Shown: in pieces, positions 52,045 through 60,767 of the stretch
How the letters are laid out: every line of letters begins with the position of its first letter
Numbering within the stretch: position 1 is the first letter of the stretch
NCBI GenBank assembly: GCA_013289705.1
Contig: JABCZM010000002.1
Span: 78,848-142,847, forward strand
Source: Candidatus Saccharimonadota bacterium
GTDB taxonomy: Bacteria > Patescibacteriota > Saccharimonadia > Saccharimonadales > UBA4665
Reading direction: 5' to 3'
Length of the DNA stretch: 64,000 bases
Position numbers and translations under genes: made by a program
Notes under the pieces: model-generated
The model's input: only the letters and a program-made list of their open reading frames with translations
Databases searched by the model: none
Told to the model about the DNA's origin: nothing

Positions 52045-53691
52045 ATGGCTAAGAAAGTTTTTTATGATGATGATGCTCGCCGACGAGTGCTTGGCGGGGC
52101 AGAGATTTTGTATAGTGCGGTAAAGACAACTATGGGGCCTAAGGGTCGTAATGTGGTGATTAGCAAAAGCTACGGCTCACCTAGTATTACGCATGATGGC
52201 GTGAGCGTGGCTAAGGCTGTTGAACTGGCCGATGTTGATGACGAAACGTTGGGTTACAAGGTTGGTGCTGAACTGATCAAGCAGGCTGCTTCTAAGATGA
52301 ACGATGTTGCTGGTGATGGCACAACCACAGTTACGGTGTTGACGTATCATATCTTGAACGAGGCAAACAAGCTGATTGCTGCCGGGCATAACCCGATGTT
52401 GCTTCGCAAAGGGCTTGAATCTGCAGCACATGAGGTGCTGGGTAAGCTTGGTGGTATGAGCGAAGATATTCAGGGCAAAAAGACTCGTGTGGCCGAAGTG
52501 GCTACAATTTCAGCCGGTGATTCGGTCATTGGTGATCTGATTGCTGATGTGATTGAAAAAGTGGGCCGTGACGGCATTGTGACGGTAGAAGAAGGCCAAG
52601 GTTTGGCGTTGGAAGCCGAAGTTGTGGAAGGCTTTACCTTTGACCGTGGTTTTGTGAGCCCTTACATGGTAACGGATACGGCTCGTATGGAGGCTGTGTA
52701 CGACAAACCAGCGATTGTGATTACTGATAAGAAAATCACCTCAATTCAGGAATTTTTACCGCTGCTTGAGAAGTTGGCAAATGCTGGCAAGAAGGACCTA
52801 GTAATTGTTGCTGAAGATGTTGAGGGTGAAGCGCTTGGTACATTGGTACTAAACCGCTTGAAGGGTGTGTTTAATACCGTTGCAATCAAGGCTCCAGCCT
52901 TTGGCGATCGCCGCAAAGATGTGTTGAACGACATTGCTATTTTGACTGGTGCACAGGTAATTACCGACGACCGTGGTATGACATTTGAAAACGTTGAACT
53001 TGATGTAGTTGGTACGGCTCGTCGCGTTATTGTAACTAAGGACGAAACCACCATTATTGAGGGTGCTGGTTCTGAAGCTGAGGTGCAGGCACGTATTAAT
53101 CAGATTAATACGCAGACGGATGCTGCAACCAGTAGCTACGACAAGGAAAACCTAGAAAAGCGCCGCGCTGCATTGAGTGGTAAAGTTGCCGTTATTAAGG
53201 TTGGTGGCGCCACCGAGACGGAAATCAACGAAAAGAAAGATCGTGTTGATGATGCTGTGCACGCTGTAAAAGCTGCATTGGCCGAAGGTATCGTACCTGG
53301 CGGCGGCGTGACGTTGATTAACCTGACGAGTGCTGTAACTACATCGACTACTGATGATGACGCGGTGACGGCAGGCAAGGGCTTGCTTGTGAAGGCACTG
53401 GAACAACCGTTCCGTATTTTGCTGACGAACGCTGGCCTGAATGCAGACGAGTGGTTGCCACAAGTAAAGGCTGGCAAACCAGGGTTTGGTGTTGATGTGA
53501 ATAATGCTGCCAAATTAGTTGATTTGAAGGCGGTTGGCGTGATTGATCCAGCGCGAGTTACCAAAGAGGCCTTGCAGAATGCGGTGTCGATTGCCGGAAC
53601 AAGCATGACCATGGGTGCACTGGTGGTTGATGTGCCTGAGCCTAAGACTGCTGCTGCGCCTGATATGGGCGGCATGGGCATGGGAATGTAG
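52045..53691 (+). CDS. groEL: Chaperonin GroEL
   Basis: 548 residues, normal length. ATP-driven folding chamber. Motifs: GPKGRNVVISKSYGSPSITH, DVAGDGTTTVTVL (ATP site), the apical-domain AEDVEGEALGTLVLN, and GIVPGGGVTLI. It ends in a short Gly/Met tail (MGGMGMGM), as in other GroELs. Expressed with groES under CIRCE control. Confidence 0.98.
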   Translation: MAKKVFYDDDARRRVLGGAEILYSAVKTTMGPKGRNVVISKSYGSPSITHDGVSVAKAVELADVDDETLGYKVGAELIKQAASKMNDVAGDGTTTVTVLTYHILNEANKLIAAGHNPMLLRKGLESAAHEVLGKLGGMSEDIQGKKTRVAEVATISAGDSVIGDLIADVIEKVGRDGIVTVEEGQGLALEAEVVEGFTFDRGFVSPYMVTDTARMEAVYDKPAIVITDKKITSIQEFLPLLEKLANAGKKDLVIVAEDVEGEALGTLVLNRLKGVFNTVAIKAPAFGDRRKDVLNDIAILTGAQVITDDRGMTFENVELDVVGTARRVIVTKDETTIIEGAGSEAEVQARINQINTQTDAATSSYDKENLEKRRAALSGKVAVIKVGGATETEINEKKDRVDDAVHAVKAALAEGIVPGGGVTLINLTSAVTTSTTDDDAVTAGKGLLVKALEQPFRILLTNAGLNADEWLPQVKAGKPGFGVDVNNAAKLVDLKAVGVIDPARVTKEALQNAVSIAGTSMTMGALVVDVPEPKTAAAPDMGGMGMGM

Positions 53692-53739
53692 CAAACGCCG
53701 CCGCTTTGATATCTTGACGGGGCGTGTATACTTTACGAT

Positions 53740-54270
53740 ATGGGATTGTTTAATCGTCAAAAAAGCAGTGATATACCGGTAGAGTTGCGACCATACTATG
53801 ATCCGCCAGCTCCTGCAACACGGGGTTGGGTTCGATGGATTGTACGTATAATCGTGTTGCTAGTCATTGTTGGCTTGCTTGCGTTGCTTGTGGGATGGGC
53901 TTGGCACGAGTCGCACAAAACTAGCGGTGGCACATCTAGCCCAGCGGTCTCCACTAGTGGTGATGAAGGCTCGGCAACGTCGGGTTCTGGTGCTTCATCG
54001 GCACAGACGCCAAGTGCTAAAACTCCTTCGTCAGCGGCACAAAATAGTACAAATAGTGATAATTCGGGCGCAGCTTCGTCTTCGACACCAAACACTACAC
54101 CGGGCACTACACCGGCTGCTTCGGCATCGGCAGGCGCTGCGTCCTCTAGCGGCACGCCGGCTACAACCTTGCCAAGTACCGGACCTGCCGGTGAGCTTCT
54201 GGTATTTGTCGCCGCAGCCCTGATTGGTGCAAGCTTCTACCAGCTTCGCCTCCGCCAAAAAACCAATTAG
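53740..54270 (+). CDS. Cell-wall-anchored LPSTG protein, Ser/Thr-rich
   Basis: 176 residues. An N-terminal helix (VRWIVRIIVLLVIVGLLALL, about 28-50) and about 80 residues rich in Ser, Thr, Ala and Pro. The end has LPSTG (about residue 142), a hydrophobic stretch (LLVFVAAALIGASFY) and a basic tail (RLRQKTN), the three parts of a sortase sorting signal. TATACT (53727-53732) ends seven bases before the ATG. Alternatively the C-terminal helix just anchors it. Confidence 0.65.
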   Translation: MGLFNRQKSSDIPVELRPYYDPPAPATRGWVRWIVRIIVLLVIVGLLALLVGWAWHESHKTSGGTSSPAVSTSGDEGSATSGSGASSAQTPSAKTPSSAAQNSTNSDNSGAASSSTPNTTPGTTPAASASAGAASSSGTPATTLPSTGPAGELLVFVAAALIGASFYQLRLRQKTN

Positions 54271-54293
54271 CACAGATACCCAATATTATTGGG

Positions 54294-54875
54294 CTAGTTA
54301 GTGGTGTTGTTCTGTGTGAAGTAGTTAATTTCGTTGACGATATCGAGTAGGGCTTGGGCGCGCGATTTTTCGTTGCTAATTTGGCCAGCAACTTCGTAGG
54401 CGGTGCGAATTAGATCTTGGTTATCCGAAGCCTGGATCATCATCATGGTAGTACGGAATTTCTCTTCTGGAGATTGGTCGAGTTGACCAACCAGGGGGCT
54501 TAACTGCTGTAAAGCTTGTTGCTTGATGTCGAGCAGGTCATTTGCACTGATGGGTGGAGTGCTGGTGGCAGGGATTGTACTGACTACGATCGGGGCGGTG
54601 CTCGTGTCTAGTGAATCGTTTGTAGCTGACTCTGATGGTGTAGGATCCGAAATACTAGCCGCTAGAGTCGTGCCACCTACGTAGCCATCGGCTGCTTGGG
54701 CTTCAAGTAATGGTTCGCTGCTGAGTGGTGCAGACGGTGTAGCTGCTGCTGGGGGTGCAGCGACGTAGGAATTATCGGCTCCGGGTGCTGTTTGATCTAC
54801 AATGGCCCCTGCTGGCGGCTCGATATATGTACCGTCCTGTGGTTGTTGTGAATCGTCGTCTTGGTGCCCAAACAT
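54294..54875 (-). CDS. Hypothetical soluble protein with disordered N-terminus
   Basis: 193 residues. Residues 1-105 are low-complexity (Ala, Pro, Ser, Thr, acidic). The C-terminal ~80 residues are helical (DLLDIKQQALQQLSPLVGQL, then FRTTMMMIQASDNQDLIRTA), resembling a small bundle. No membrane segment or motif. Divergent from the isomerase gene, sharing a short intergenic region with a 6-bp palindrome (ATAGCG/CGCTAT, 54906-54921). Confidence 0.6.
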   Translation of the reverse strand: MFGHQDDDSQQPQDGTYIEPPAGAIVDQTAPGADNSYVAAPPAAATPSAPLSSEPLLEAQAADGYVGGTTLAASISDPTPSESATNDSLDTSTAPIVVSTIPATSTPPISANDLLDIKQQALQQLSPLVGQLDQSPEEKFRTTMMMIQASDNQDLIRTAYEVAGQISNEKSRAQALLDIVNEINYFTQNNTTN

Positions 54876-54918
54876 AAATACCCCCCTGAAGATCTATAAA
54901 GCTTAATAGCGCTTACGC

Positions 54919-54959
54919 TATACTATATAAAAATGAGTACTCGAACACAAGGCGGTTAA
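54919..54959 (+). promoter_or_regulatory. -10 box and 8-codon upstream reading frame before the isomerase gene
   Basis: TATACT (54919-54924) ends eight bases before ATG at 54933, which opens MSTRTQGG and stops at TAA 54957-54959. The isomerase ATG follows three bases later at 54963. The mini-frame would be translated from a leaderless mRNA and could hand ribosomes to the main gene. Confidence 0.4.
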
Positions 54960-54962
54960 TTG

Positions 54963-55994
54963 ATGTTGGATGATCTAAAAATGATTCACGAGCGTGACGC
55001 CCAAGATGCGCTCGGCATTGCCGAAAAACAATGGCAGCAGCTCGAGCGGCGATTTGCATACGCACCGCTGTTTACCACCGACCATATTTATAACGTTGTG
55101 TATGCCGGTATGGGTGGATCGGCTTTGGCGGCATTGCTAGCACAAACATGGCCGACTATTCAGGAGCCTTTTGAGGTTGCGCGAGGCTATGACATTCCGT
55201 CGTATGTTAACGGTGACACGCTGTTTATTGCGGCAAGCTACTCCGGAAATACCGAAGAAACGCTCGAAGCACTGGCGCAAGCCAAGGTAAAAGGTGCCCA
55301 GATTGCTGTCATTGCGGGCGGTGGCAAGCTGGTCGATATTGCTCGTGCCAAAAACTATCCATTGACCATACTTCCAAAAGTTGAACAGCCCCGATTTGCA
55401 GCTCTATATAATCTCAAAGCCTTGGTGGATCTGTTTGAGCAAGCTCACTTACTTCACGCAGACCAAGCTGAGCTTGGTCAAGCTGCAGATTTTTTGAAAA
55501 ATACCGTGTGCGATTGGCTACCTACCGTCCCGACGAAGCGTAATCTTGCTAAGCGCATCGCACTAGAATGTATTGGCAAATCGGTAGTTATCTACGCCGG
55601 CCCAAAGCTTTTCCCTGCGGCATATAAGTGGAAAATTGGCTTCAACGAGAACGCCAAACAGATTGCCTGGGTAGGCCAATTTCCGGAGTTTAATCACAAT
55701 GAATTTTTGGGCTGGAGCAAGCAGCCGGTCAGTAAACCGTATGCCGTTATTGATGTGCGCAGTAGTTTTGAGCACGAACGAGTCCAAAAGCGTTTTGCAG
55801 TGACCGAACGTTTACTATCCGGCCTGCGTCCCGCACCAATTGTGGTTGATGCTGTGGGCGAAAGCCTGCTCGCACAACTACTCTGGACCAGCGTACTTGG
55901 TGATTTTGTGACGATATATACGGCGCTGCTGAACGGGCTAAATCCTAGTCCTGCTGAGCTAGTAGAAAAGTTTAAGAAAGTCATGGAGGAATAA
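54963..55994 (+). CDS. Bifunctional phosphoglucose/phosphomannose isomerase-like protein
   Basis: 343 residues. Interconverts hexose-6-phosphates with the ketose form. Two SIS domains: the first has YAGMGGSALAALLAQ and IAASYSGNTEETLEALAQAK (sugar-phosphate binding), the second IGFNENAKQIAW with FNHNEFLGW, the archaeal/bacterial PGI/PMI signature. ATG at 54963 is chosen because AGGCGG precedes it and the upstream TTG has no support. The cupin-type gene follows three bases later. Confidence 0.9.
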   Translation: MLDDLKMIHERDAQDALGIAEKQWQQLERRFAYAPLFTTDHIYNVVYAGMGGSALAALLAQTWPTIQEPFEVARGYDIPSYVNGDTLFIAASYSGNTEETLEALAQAKVKGAQIAVIAGGGKLVDIARAKNYPLTILPKVEQPRFAALYNLKALVDLFEQAHLLHADQAELGQAADFLKNTVCDWLPTVPTKRNLAKRIALECIGKSVVIYAGPKLFPAAYKWKIGFNENAKQIAWVGQFPEFNHNEFLGWSKQPVSKPYAVIDVRSSFEHERVQKRFAVTERLLSGLRPAPIVVDAVGESLLAQLLWTSVLGDFVTIYTALLNGLNPSPAELVEKFKKVMEE

Positions 55995-55997
55995 GCT

Positions 55998-56444
55998 ATG
56001 GATACGAATGCCCAATCACCAATCTTCGACCCAAAAGATTTTAGTAACGAGCCATATGTGAAGCGAGTCGAAAAGCCGTGGGGCTATGAACTGCACTGGG
56101 TGCGTGAGAATGCACCGTACATGGGCAAAATTATGCACGTCGATGAAGGCGAAAGTCTAAGTTTGCAAGTGCACGATCAGAAAGAGGAAAGCTACTTTAT
56201 GATGGCCGGCAGGGCCAAGCTTATCTGGGAAAACAACAAGGGCGAGATGATCGAAACCGAAATGAACCCTGGCTTTGGCTATGCCACTCAGGTTGGCCAA
56301 AAACATCGCATCGAAGCGATCACGGATTGTGATGTTATAGAGGCGTCAACGCCAGAAAAAGGAACCACCTGGCGCCTCTGGGACAAGTATAGCCGTCCCG
56401 ATGAGACCCCTGAGCAGCGCAAGAAAGAGCGCGGCGAACGTTAG
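55998..56444 (+). CDS. Cupin protein, phosphomannose isomerase type II-like
   Basis: 148 residues. One cupin barrel: EKPWGYELHWVREN, LSLQVHDQKEESYFMMAGRA (metal-binding His and Glu), FGYATQVGQKHRIEAITDC. It matches the isomerase domain of type II GMP/PMI proteins. Next to the SIS isomerase it probably acts on mannose-6-phosphate or a related sugar. The tail is charged (PEQRKKERGER). Confidence 0.85.
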   Translation: MDTNAQSPIFDPKDFSNEPYVKRVEKPWGYELHWVRENAPYMGKIMHVDEGESLSLQVHDQKEESYFMMAGRAKLIWENNKGEMIETEMNPGFGYATQVGQKHRIEAITDCDVIEASTPEKGTTWRLWDKYSRPDETPEQRKKERGER

Positions 56445-56473
56445 CTCAAGCATTGCTATATAATAAGAGGTCT

Positions 56474-57166
56474 ATGAGGCAGTCATCGGTTCATCGGCAT
56501 CCGCGTACGCAGTTTCTGCAGATGTTACTGCTTTCTACGGCAACGAGTGTGGCCTTGTTTGGGGTTGGCGTGTACCGCAACCATAGCTGGGGCTTTGCGT
56601 ACCTCATTTGGAACCTGTTTTTAGCCTGGTTACCACTGTTATTTGCCGGTTGGCTGATTTATGTACTGCGCCGAAAATTATGGTCCAGCTGGGAGGCTTT
56701 AGTGGCTAGTTTTTTGTGGCTGGCATTTTTGCCCAACAGCTTCTATATGGTGAGCGATTTTATCCACTTGGAAGAAGTAAAACGGGTTGATATATTGTAT
56801 GACGCCGTGATGTTTACGTCTTTCATTTCGGTGGGCGTGGTGTTAGGTTTGACTAGCTTGTATCTGGTGCATCAGCAGTTTCGGAAACGTTTTTCGATTC
56901 GGAGCAGTAACGCCTGGCTGGGATTCATATTTTTGCTCTGTAGTTTTGCGATTTACCTTGGTCGTGACCTGCGCTGGAATAGTTGGGATATCCTGACTAA
57001 TCCCGGTGGTTTGGTGTTTGATGTGTCGGATCGACTATTGCACCCAAACGCCTATCCTCAGATGTTTGTAACAACCTTTACATTTTTAGTGCTGATTAGC
57101 ATGATGTATGGCCTGGCGTACAAAGCTGCCCAGCTGGTTATGTACGAAAAACCCGTTAAAAACTGA
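56474..57166 (+). CDS. DUF1361-family membrane protein
   Basis: 230 residues with about seven helices; family cues are FAYLIWNLFLAWLPLLFAGW, LWLAFLPNSFYMVSDFIHL and YLGRDLRWNSWDIL. The function of the family is unknown. The ATG at 56474 is preferred over a TTG at 56453, since TATAAT (56459-56464) lies between them, nine bases before the chosen ATG. Confidence 0.88.
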   Translation: MRQSSVHRHPRTQFLQMLLLSTATSVALFGVGVYRNHSWGFAYLIWNLFLAWLPLLFAGWLIYVLRRKLWSSWEALVASFLWLAFLPNSFYMVSDFIHLEEVKRVDILYDAVMFTSFISVGVVLGLTSLYLVHQQFRKRFSIRSSNAWLGFIFLLCSFAIYLGRDLRWNSWDILTNPGGLVFDVSDRLLHPNAYPQMFVTTFTFLVLISMMYGLAYKAAQLVMYEKPVKN

Positions 57167-57206
57167 GCCTTGCATAACGGATCTAATTATAGTATTGTAC
57201 TATCCT

Positions 57207-57278
57207 ATGAATCACGTAGTTTCACTAGTCTTAAACCGTCGCAGCTCACGTATTTTCGGGAGTTGTCCTTGTCGTTAG
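57207..57278 (+). CDS. Leader peptide with arginine codons (attenuator of GNAT-argS)
   Basis: 23 codons: MNHVVSLVLNRRSSRIFGSC then PCR and TAG. Arginine codons are CGT and CGC at 11-12 (57237-57242), CGT at 15 and CGT at 23, the last sense codon. The Arg pair lies just before RNA segment 1 of the attenuator. -10-like boxes TATAGT (57188-57193) and TACTAT (57198-57203) put the transcript start close to this ATG. Confidence 0.75.
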   Translation: MNHVVSLVLNRRSSRIFGSCPCR

Positions 57279-57328
57279 TATAAAAATAAAGTTCCTTTGA
57301 CAGCTCCCGGTAGGGAGCTTTTAATTTT
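57241..57328 (+). promoter_or_regulatory. Transcription attenuator with four competing segments
   Basis: Segment 1 GCAGCTC (57241-57247), segment 2 CGGGAGTTGTC (57257-57267), segment 3 GACAGCTCCCG (57299-57309), segment 4 GGGAGCT (57313-57319). 1 pairs with part of 2 (7 bp), 2 with 3 (11 bp, one G-U), and 3 with 4 (7-bp GC-rich terminator stem, loop GGTA, then TTTTAATTTT). A ribosome stalled at the Arg codons would cover segment 1 and free 2 to pair with 3, preventing termination; an unstalled one reaching the stop codon at 57276 would cover 2 and let the terminator form. Confidence 0.8.
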
Positions 57329-57342
57329 AAACGGAACATCAC

Positions 57343-57858
57343 ATGAAACCATATTTTAGAAACTACAGCCCAAAAGGCCCCGACTACGGGAAGATAATTG
57401 CACAGCTAAATACCTGGTCCGTGGGCTCAGGCACCATGAAAGAGATCACTGCAGAATCGGCAGCCGGCTATCCATATAGACTATCTGCACACGAGCCTGG
57501 AACGGGTGTATTACTTGGCAACATTGCCGTTACCAATTACCAGCTTGATGGTCACGTAACGCTGGGTGCGCACGTGACGAATCCGGCATATTTACGTCAG
57601 GGCATTGGTGCCGCCTTACTTGGTGAGGCGCTTGGTGAGCTATTCCATGTCTTGCCAGATATGCAGTCGTGTGTGGCGTATGTAAATAAGCAAAGTCTGC
57701 CAATCTATCTGGCTACAGGCGGGGAGCTGAACGAAAGAGAACGAGATGTCATAACTGGTTGTAACTACGTTGTTGACATGCTGGTTCCAGCTCAGGAAGC
57801 AGGTTGGGCGCGCGGCTATGGACTTGCCACGGTTCATTCGATAGCGGAGGTAAGATAA
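57343..57858 (+). CDS. GNAT-family N-acetyltransferase
   Basis: 171 residues. Acetyl-CoA-dependent transferase fold: VTLGAHVTNPAYLRQGIGAA contains the R/Q-x-x-G-x-G/A acetyl-CoA loop (RQGIGAALLGEAL). Substrate unknown. It is the first gene after the arginine-type attenuator and 29 bases before argS, so it may be part of arginine or arginyl-tRNA physiology; acetylation of arginine or of a peptide N-terminus are possible but unsupported. Confidence 0.8.
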   Translation: MKPYFRNYSPKGPDYGKIIAQLNTWSVGSGTMKEITAESAAGYPYRLSAHEPGTGVLLGNIAVTNYQLDGHVTLGAHVTNPAYLRQGIGAALLGEALGELFHVLPDMQSCVAYVNKQSLPIYLATGGELNERERDVITGCNYVVDMLVPAQEAGWARGYGLATVHSIAEVR

Positions 57859-57887
57859 GTGCTCGGCTTACTATATAATGGAGTGTA

Positions 57888-59558
57888 ATGAAACAAGAAT
57901 TAGAACAAGCCATGCAAGCGGCAGTGAAAGATTTGTTCGGTACAAGTATTGCGATTGAACTCACGCGGCCCGATGAACAATTTGGTGACTATGCTACCAA
58001 TGTGGCGCTGCAGCTGAGTAAACAGGTTGGCAAAAACCCGCGCGAAATAGCCGAGGCGCTAGCCGTGAAACTGCGTGAAACCCTAGCCAAGAAGCTCGCA
58101 TCTGTATCTGTTGCGGGGCCGGGTTTTTTGAACCTTACATTGTCCGATAATGCGCTCGTAAACGGGCTATTGAGCAAACCGGCACAGCCGTACGCTGGCA
58201 AAACGGTAGTGACGGAATACTCTGATCCAAACATCTTCAAGCCCCTACACGCTGGCCACCTCTACACAACATTGGTTGGCGATTGTGTATCGCGCTTATT
58301 TGAACGAGCCGGTGCCACGGTAGTACGGATTAATTACGGCGGCGATGTTGGCCTGCATGTTGGCAAGACTATGTGGGCGATTGTAAGGTATTTGGGTGGT
58401 GAGCACCCTGAAAAACTTAGTGAAGTTTTGGAAGCAGGGCGTGCAGCTTGGCTTGGTGCCCGCTATGTTGAAGGTAATGCTGCCTATGAGGACGACGAAG
58501 CTGCTAAACAGGAAATTATCGCTGCCAACAAGCATGCCTACCAGCTTCATGCCGAAAATGACTACGATTCAGCCTTTGCGCAGATCTACTGGACCTGCCG
58601 AACATGGAGCTACGATTACTTCGGTGTGCTGTACGAACAGCTCCAAGTGCATCCCTTTGAACGCTATATTCCAGAGAGCGAAGTAACTCCCATTGGCCTG
58701 CAGACAGTACGGGAACAATTAGCCGCCGGTGTGTACGAAGAGAGCGACGGCGCAGTTATTTTTGATGGCGAGAAGTATGGTTTGCATGCCAGAGTATTCA
58801 TCAACGCGGCCGGCTTGCCAACCTACGAAGCCAAAGAAGTTGGTCTGAGCATTATAAAGTGGCACGATTATCACCCCGATTTGTCGGTCATTATCACCGG
58901 CAACGACATTACGGAGTACATGAAGGTGGTCATGAAATCTATCGAGCAGTATGAGCCGGATTTTGCGCATGTCACCAAACATTTGCCACACGGTAATGTC
59001 AAATTGGCCGGTGGCGTAAAGATGAGTTCGCGCAAGGGCAACGTACTGCTTGCATTGGATATTATTGATGCCGCACAACAGGCTGGCCATGAGAGTGGTC
59101 GAAATCCATCCGAAGATAGTATCTTGGCTGCCGTTAAATATGCCTTGGTTAAAAGCCGCATAGGTGGCGATATTATCTATGATCCTAAGGAGTCAATTGC
59201 GCTAGAAGGGAATAGTGGCCCATATCTGCAATATGCCCATGCCAGGGCTCGCAGTATTTTGGCAAAAGCCGAATCTGCCGAGACCGAATTAAATAATCTG
59301 GAACCTGCGGAACGGTCGCTGCTACGAAAAATTACCGAATATACAGAGGTAATCGACAAGGCCGTGGCCGACCTGATGCCACATCACATCTGCACATATT
59401 TGTACGAGCTTGCCCAAACGTTCAACCGTTTTTACGAGCACAATCGAGTTATTGATGATCCGCGCCAGGCTGTTCGTTTGCAGTTAGTGACGCACTATGC
59501 AGAAACGCTGAAAAATGGCTTACAGCTTTTAGGGATTACTGCCCCAGAGCGGATGTAG
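57888..59558 (+). CDS. argS: Arginyl-tRNA synthetase
   Basis: 556 residues, normal length. Class I synthetase charging tRNA-Arg. N-terminal Arg-S domain with DEQFGDYATNVALQLSKQVG; HIGH motif PNIFKPLHAGHLYTTLVGD; KMSK-type KMSSRKGNVL; a DALR anticodon-binding domain at the end (YLYELAQTFNRFYEHNRVID). An internal TATAAT (57874-57879) ends eight bases before the ATG, so argS probably has both a promoter of its own and read-through from the attenuator-controlled unit. Confidence 0.96.
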   Translation: MKQELEQAMQAAVKDLFGTSIAIELTRPDEQFGDYATNVALQLSKQVGKNPREIAEALAVKLRETLAKKLASVSVAGPGFLNLTLSDNALVNGLLSKPAQPYAGKTVVTEYSDPNIFKPLHAGHLYTTLVGDCVSRLFERAGATVVRINYGGDVGLHVGKTMWAIVRYLGGEHPEKLSEVLEAGRAAWLGARYVEGNAAYEDDEAAKQEIIAANKHAYQLHAENDYDSAFAQIYWTCRTWSYDYFGVLYEQLQVHPFERYIPESEVTPIGLQTVREQLAAGVYEESDGAVIFDGEKYGLHARVFINAAGLPTYEAKEVGLSIIKWHDYHPDLSVIITGNDITEYMKVVMKSIEQYEPDFAHVTKHLPHGNVKLAGGVKMSSRKGNVLLALDIIDAAQQAGHESGRNPSEDSILAAVKYALVKSRIGGDIIYDPKESIALEGNSGPYLQYAHARARSILAKAESAETELNNLEPAERSLLRKITEYTEVIDKAVADLMPHHICTYLYELAQTFNRFYEHNRVIDDPRQAVRLQLVTHYAETLKNGLQLLGITAPERM

Positions 59559-59636
59559 CCGCTGGCTCAGGCAGTACATATTGACAGAGTTGCTCCTAAA
59601 GCGTACGCTAAAAGTATATTTAAAAGAGTAACTATT

Positions 59637-59939
59637 ATGACAACGGTTACAGCCAAACAATTACGCGAAAACTTGAGCCTGTATCTAGATCGTATGGAGG
59701 CTGGCGAAGAAATCGCGGTTATTCGGCATTCAGCAATAATTGGTCGGCTCAAGCCTGCTCAGAAAGCGCGGAAAGGTAATGGCATGGCGGTCGTGGCCGC
59801 AATAGGTGAATATCATAAATATCTAGATGACAATGGTATAAAGTTTGACGTTGACCTCAATAAATCAGTGAAAGAACTCTACCATGAGGCACTGAATAAC
59901 GATCCAAAATACGCACAATACGTCACGAAACGGCGGTAA
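59637..59939 (+). CDS. Phd/YefM-type antitoxin
   Basis: 100 residues. MTTVTAKQLRENLSLYLDRM and EEIAVIRHSAIIGRLKP give the Phd pattern (VTAKQLREN....L.....G..I.V.R....IG.L.P). The C-terminal half is longer than usual and Lys/Asp-rich. Nine bases before the PIN gene. Confidence 0.85.
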   Translation: MTTVTAKQLRENLSLYLDRMEAGEEIAVIRHSAIIGRLKPAQKARKGNGMAVVAAIGEYHKYLDDNGIKFDVDLNKSVKELYHEALNNDPKYAQYVTKRR

Positions 59940-59948
59940 GCGTTACTT

Positions 59949-60326
59949 ATGGAACGTATCTTTGTTGATGCTAACGTTATTTTAGAAATTATGCTTCGCC
60001 GAAGGCACTATAGGGAGGCGCTTAAGGCATTAGCTGTCCCTGACCGCTATTTTGTCATTAGCCCACTTACCGTACATCTATGTTATTACTTTTGTTTGCG
60101 TGAAAATGTTGATTTCAAAGCAGTTTCAAAAATTCTTGCTGCATTTGAAGTTTTGCCTATGAACGGGCAGACGGTGCAGCTAGCCCAGGAACGCTGTGAC
60201 GGGAATGATTTTGAAGATTGTCTCCAATCGGTTTGTGCCGAACTTGGTGGTTGTGATGGAATTATTACCTTGGATAAAAAGTTCCAAAAGTACAGTGGCA
60301 CTCCATTACCGGTAGCGGTTTTATAA
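59949..60326 (+). CDS. PIN-domain toxin ribonuclease
   Basis: 125 residues. Catalytic acids: D7 in IFVDANVILEIML, E13, D in NDFEDCLQSVCA and D in IITLDKKFQKY. Layout equals the PIN protein at 34792 (DANV-LEI, FED-LQ, TLD), so the two toxin-antitoxin pairs are related. Confidence 0.87.
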   Translation: MERIFVDANVILEIMLRRRHYREALKALAVPDRYFVISPLTVHLCYYFCLRENVDFKAVSKILAAFEVLPMNGQTVQLAQERCDGNDFEDCLQSVCAELGGCDGIITLDKKFQKYSGTPLPVAVL

Positions 60327-60374
60327 ATATGGCGGTTCGGCTGCCTTTTTTCTGGTGGTGTACAATAATAATTA

Positions 60375-60767
60375 ATGATAGATGTAACTGACGAGGAATG
60401 GAAAAAGAAGCTAACGCCGGAACAGTACTCCGTGCTACGTGAAAAGGCAACTGAGGCACCGTTCACCGGCAAGCTATTGGAAAACCATGATGGCGGGGAT
60501 TATAAGTGTGCGGCCTGCGGCCAGGTAGTCTTCAAAAGCGGTACCAAGTTTGAATCTGGCAGTGGCTGGCCTAGCTTTTATGACCCGGCAAACACGGATG
60601 CCGTGAAACTGGTCGAAGACAATAGTTATGGCGTGAGCCGTACCGAAGTTGTGTGCGCCAACTGCGGCAGCCATTTGGGCCATTTGTTCCATGATGCCTA
60701 CGACCAACCGACAGGCGATCGCTTTTGCATCAATTCTGCCGCGCTTGATTTTCAAAAAGAAGACTAG
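60375..60767 (+). CDS. msrB: Peptide-methionine (R)-S-oxide reductase
   Basis: 130 residues. Repairs methionine-R-sulfoxide in proteins. Zinc sites CAACGQ and CANCGSH, the core [13 protein letters not shown], and the catalytic Cys in [18 protein letters not shown] (60361-60366) ends eight bases before the ATG. It converges with the HxlR-type regulator, the stops overlapping by four bases. Confidence 0.96.
   Translation: MIDVTDEEWKKKLTPEQYSVLREKATEAPFTGKLLENHDGGDYKCAACGQVVFKSGTKFESGSGWPSFYDPANTDAVKLVEDNSYGVSRTEVVCANCGSHLGHLFHDAYDQPTGDRFCINSAALDFQKED

Noticed and set aside
53136-53681. A 181-codon minus-strand frame inside groEL
   Set aside because: Antisense shadow of a highly conserved gene; no start signals.
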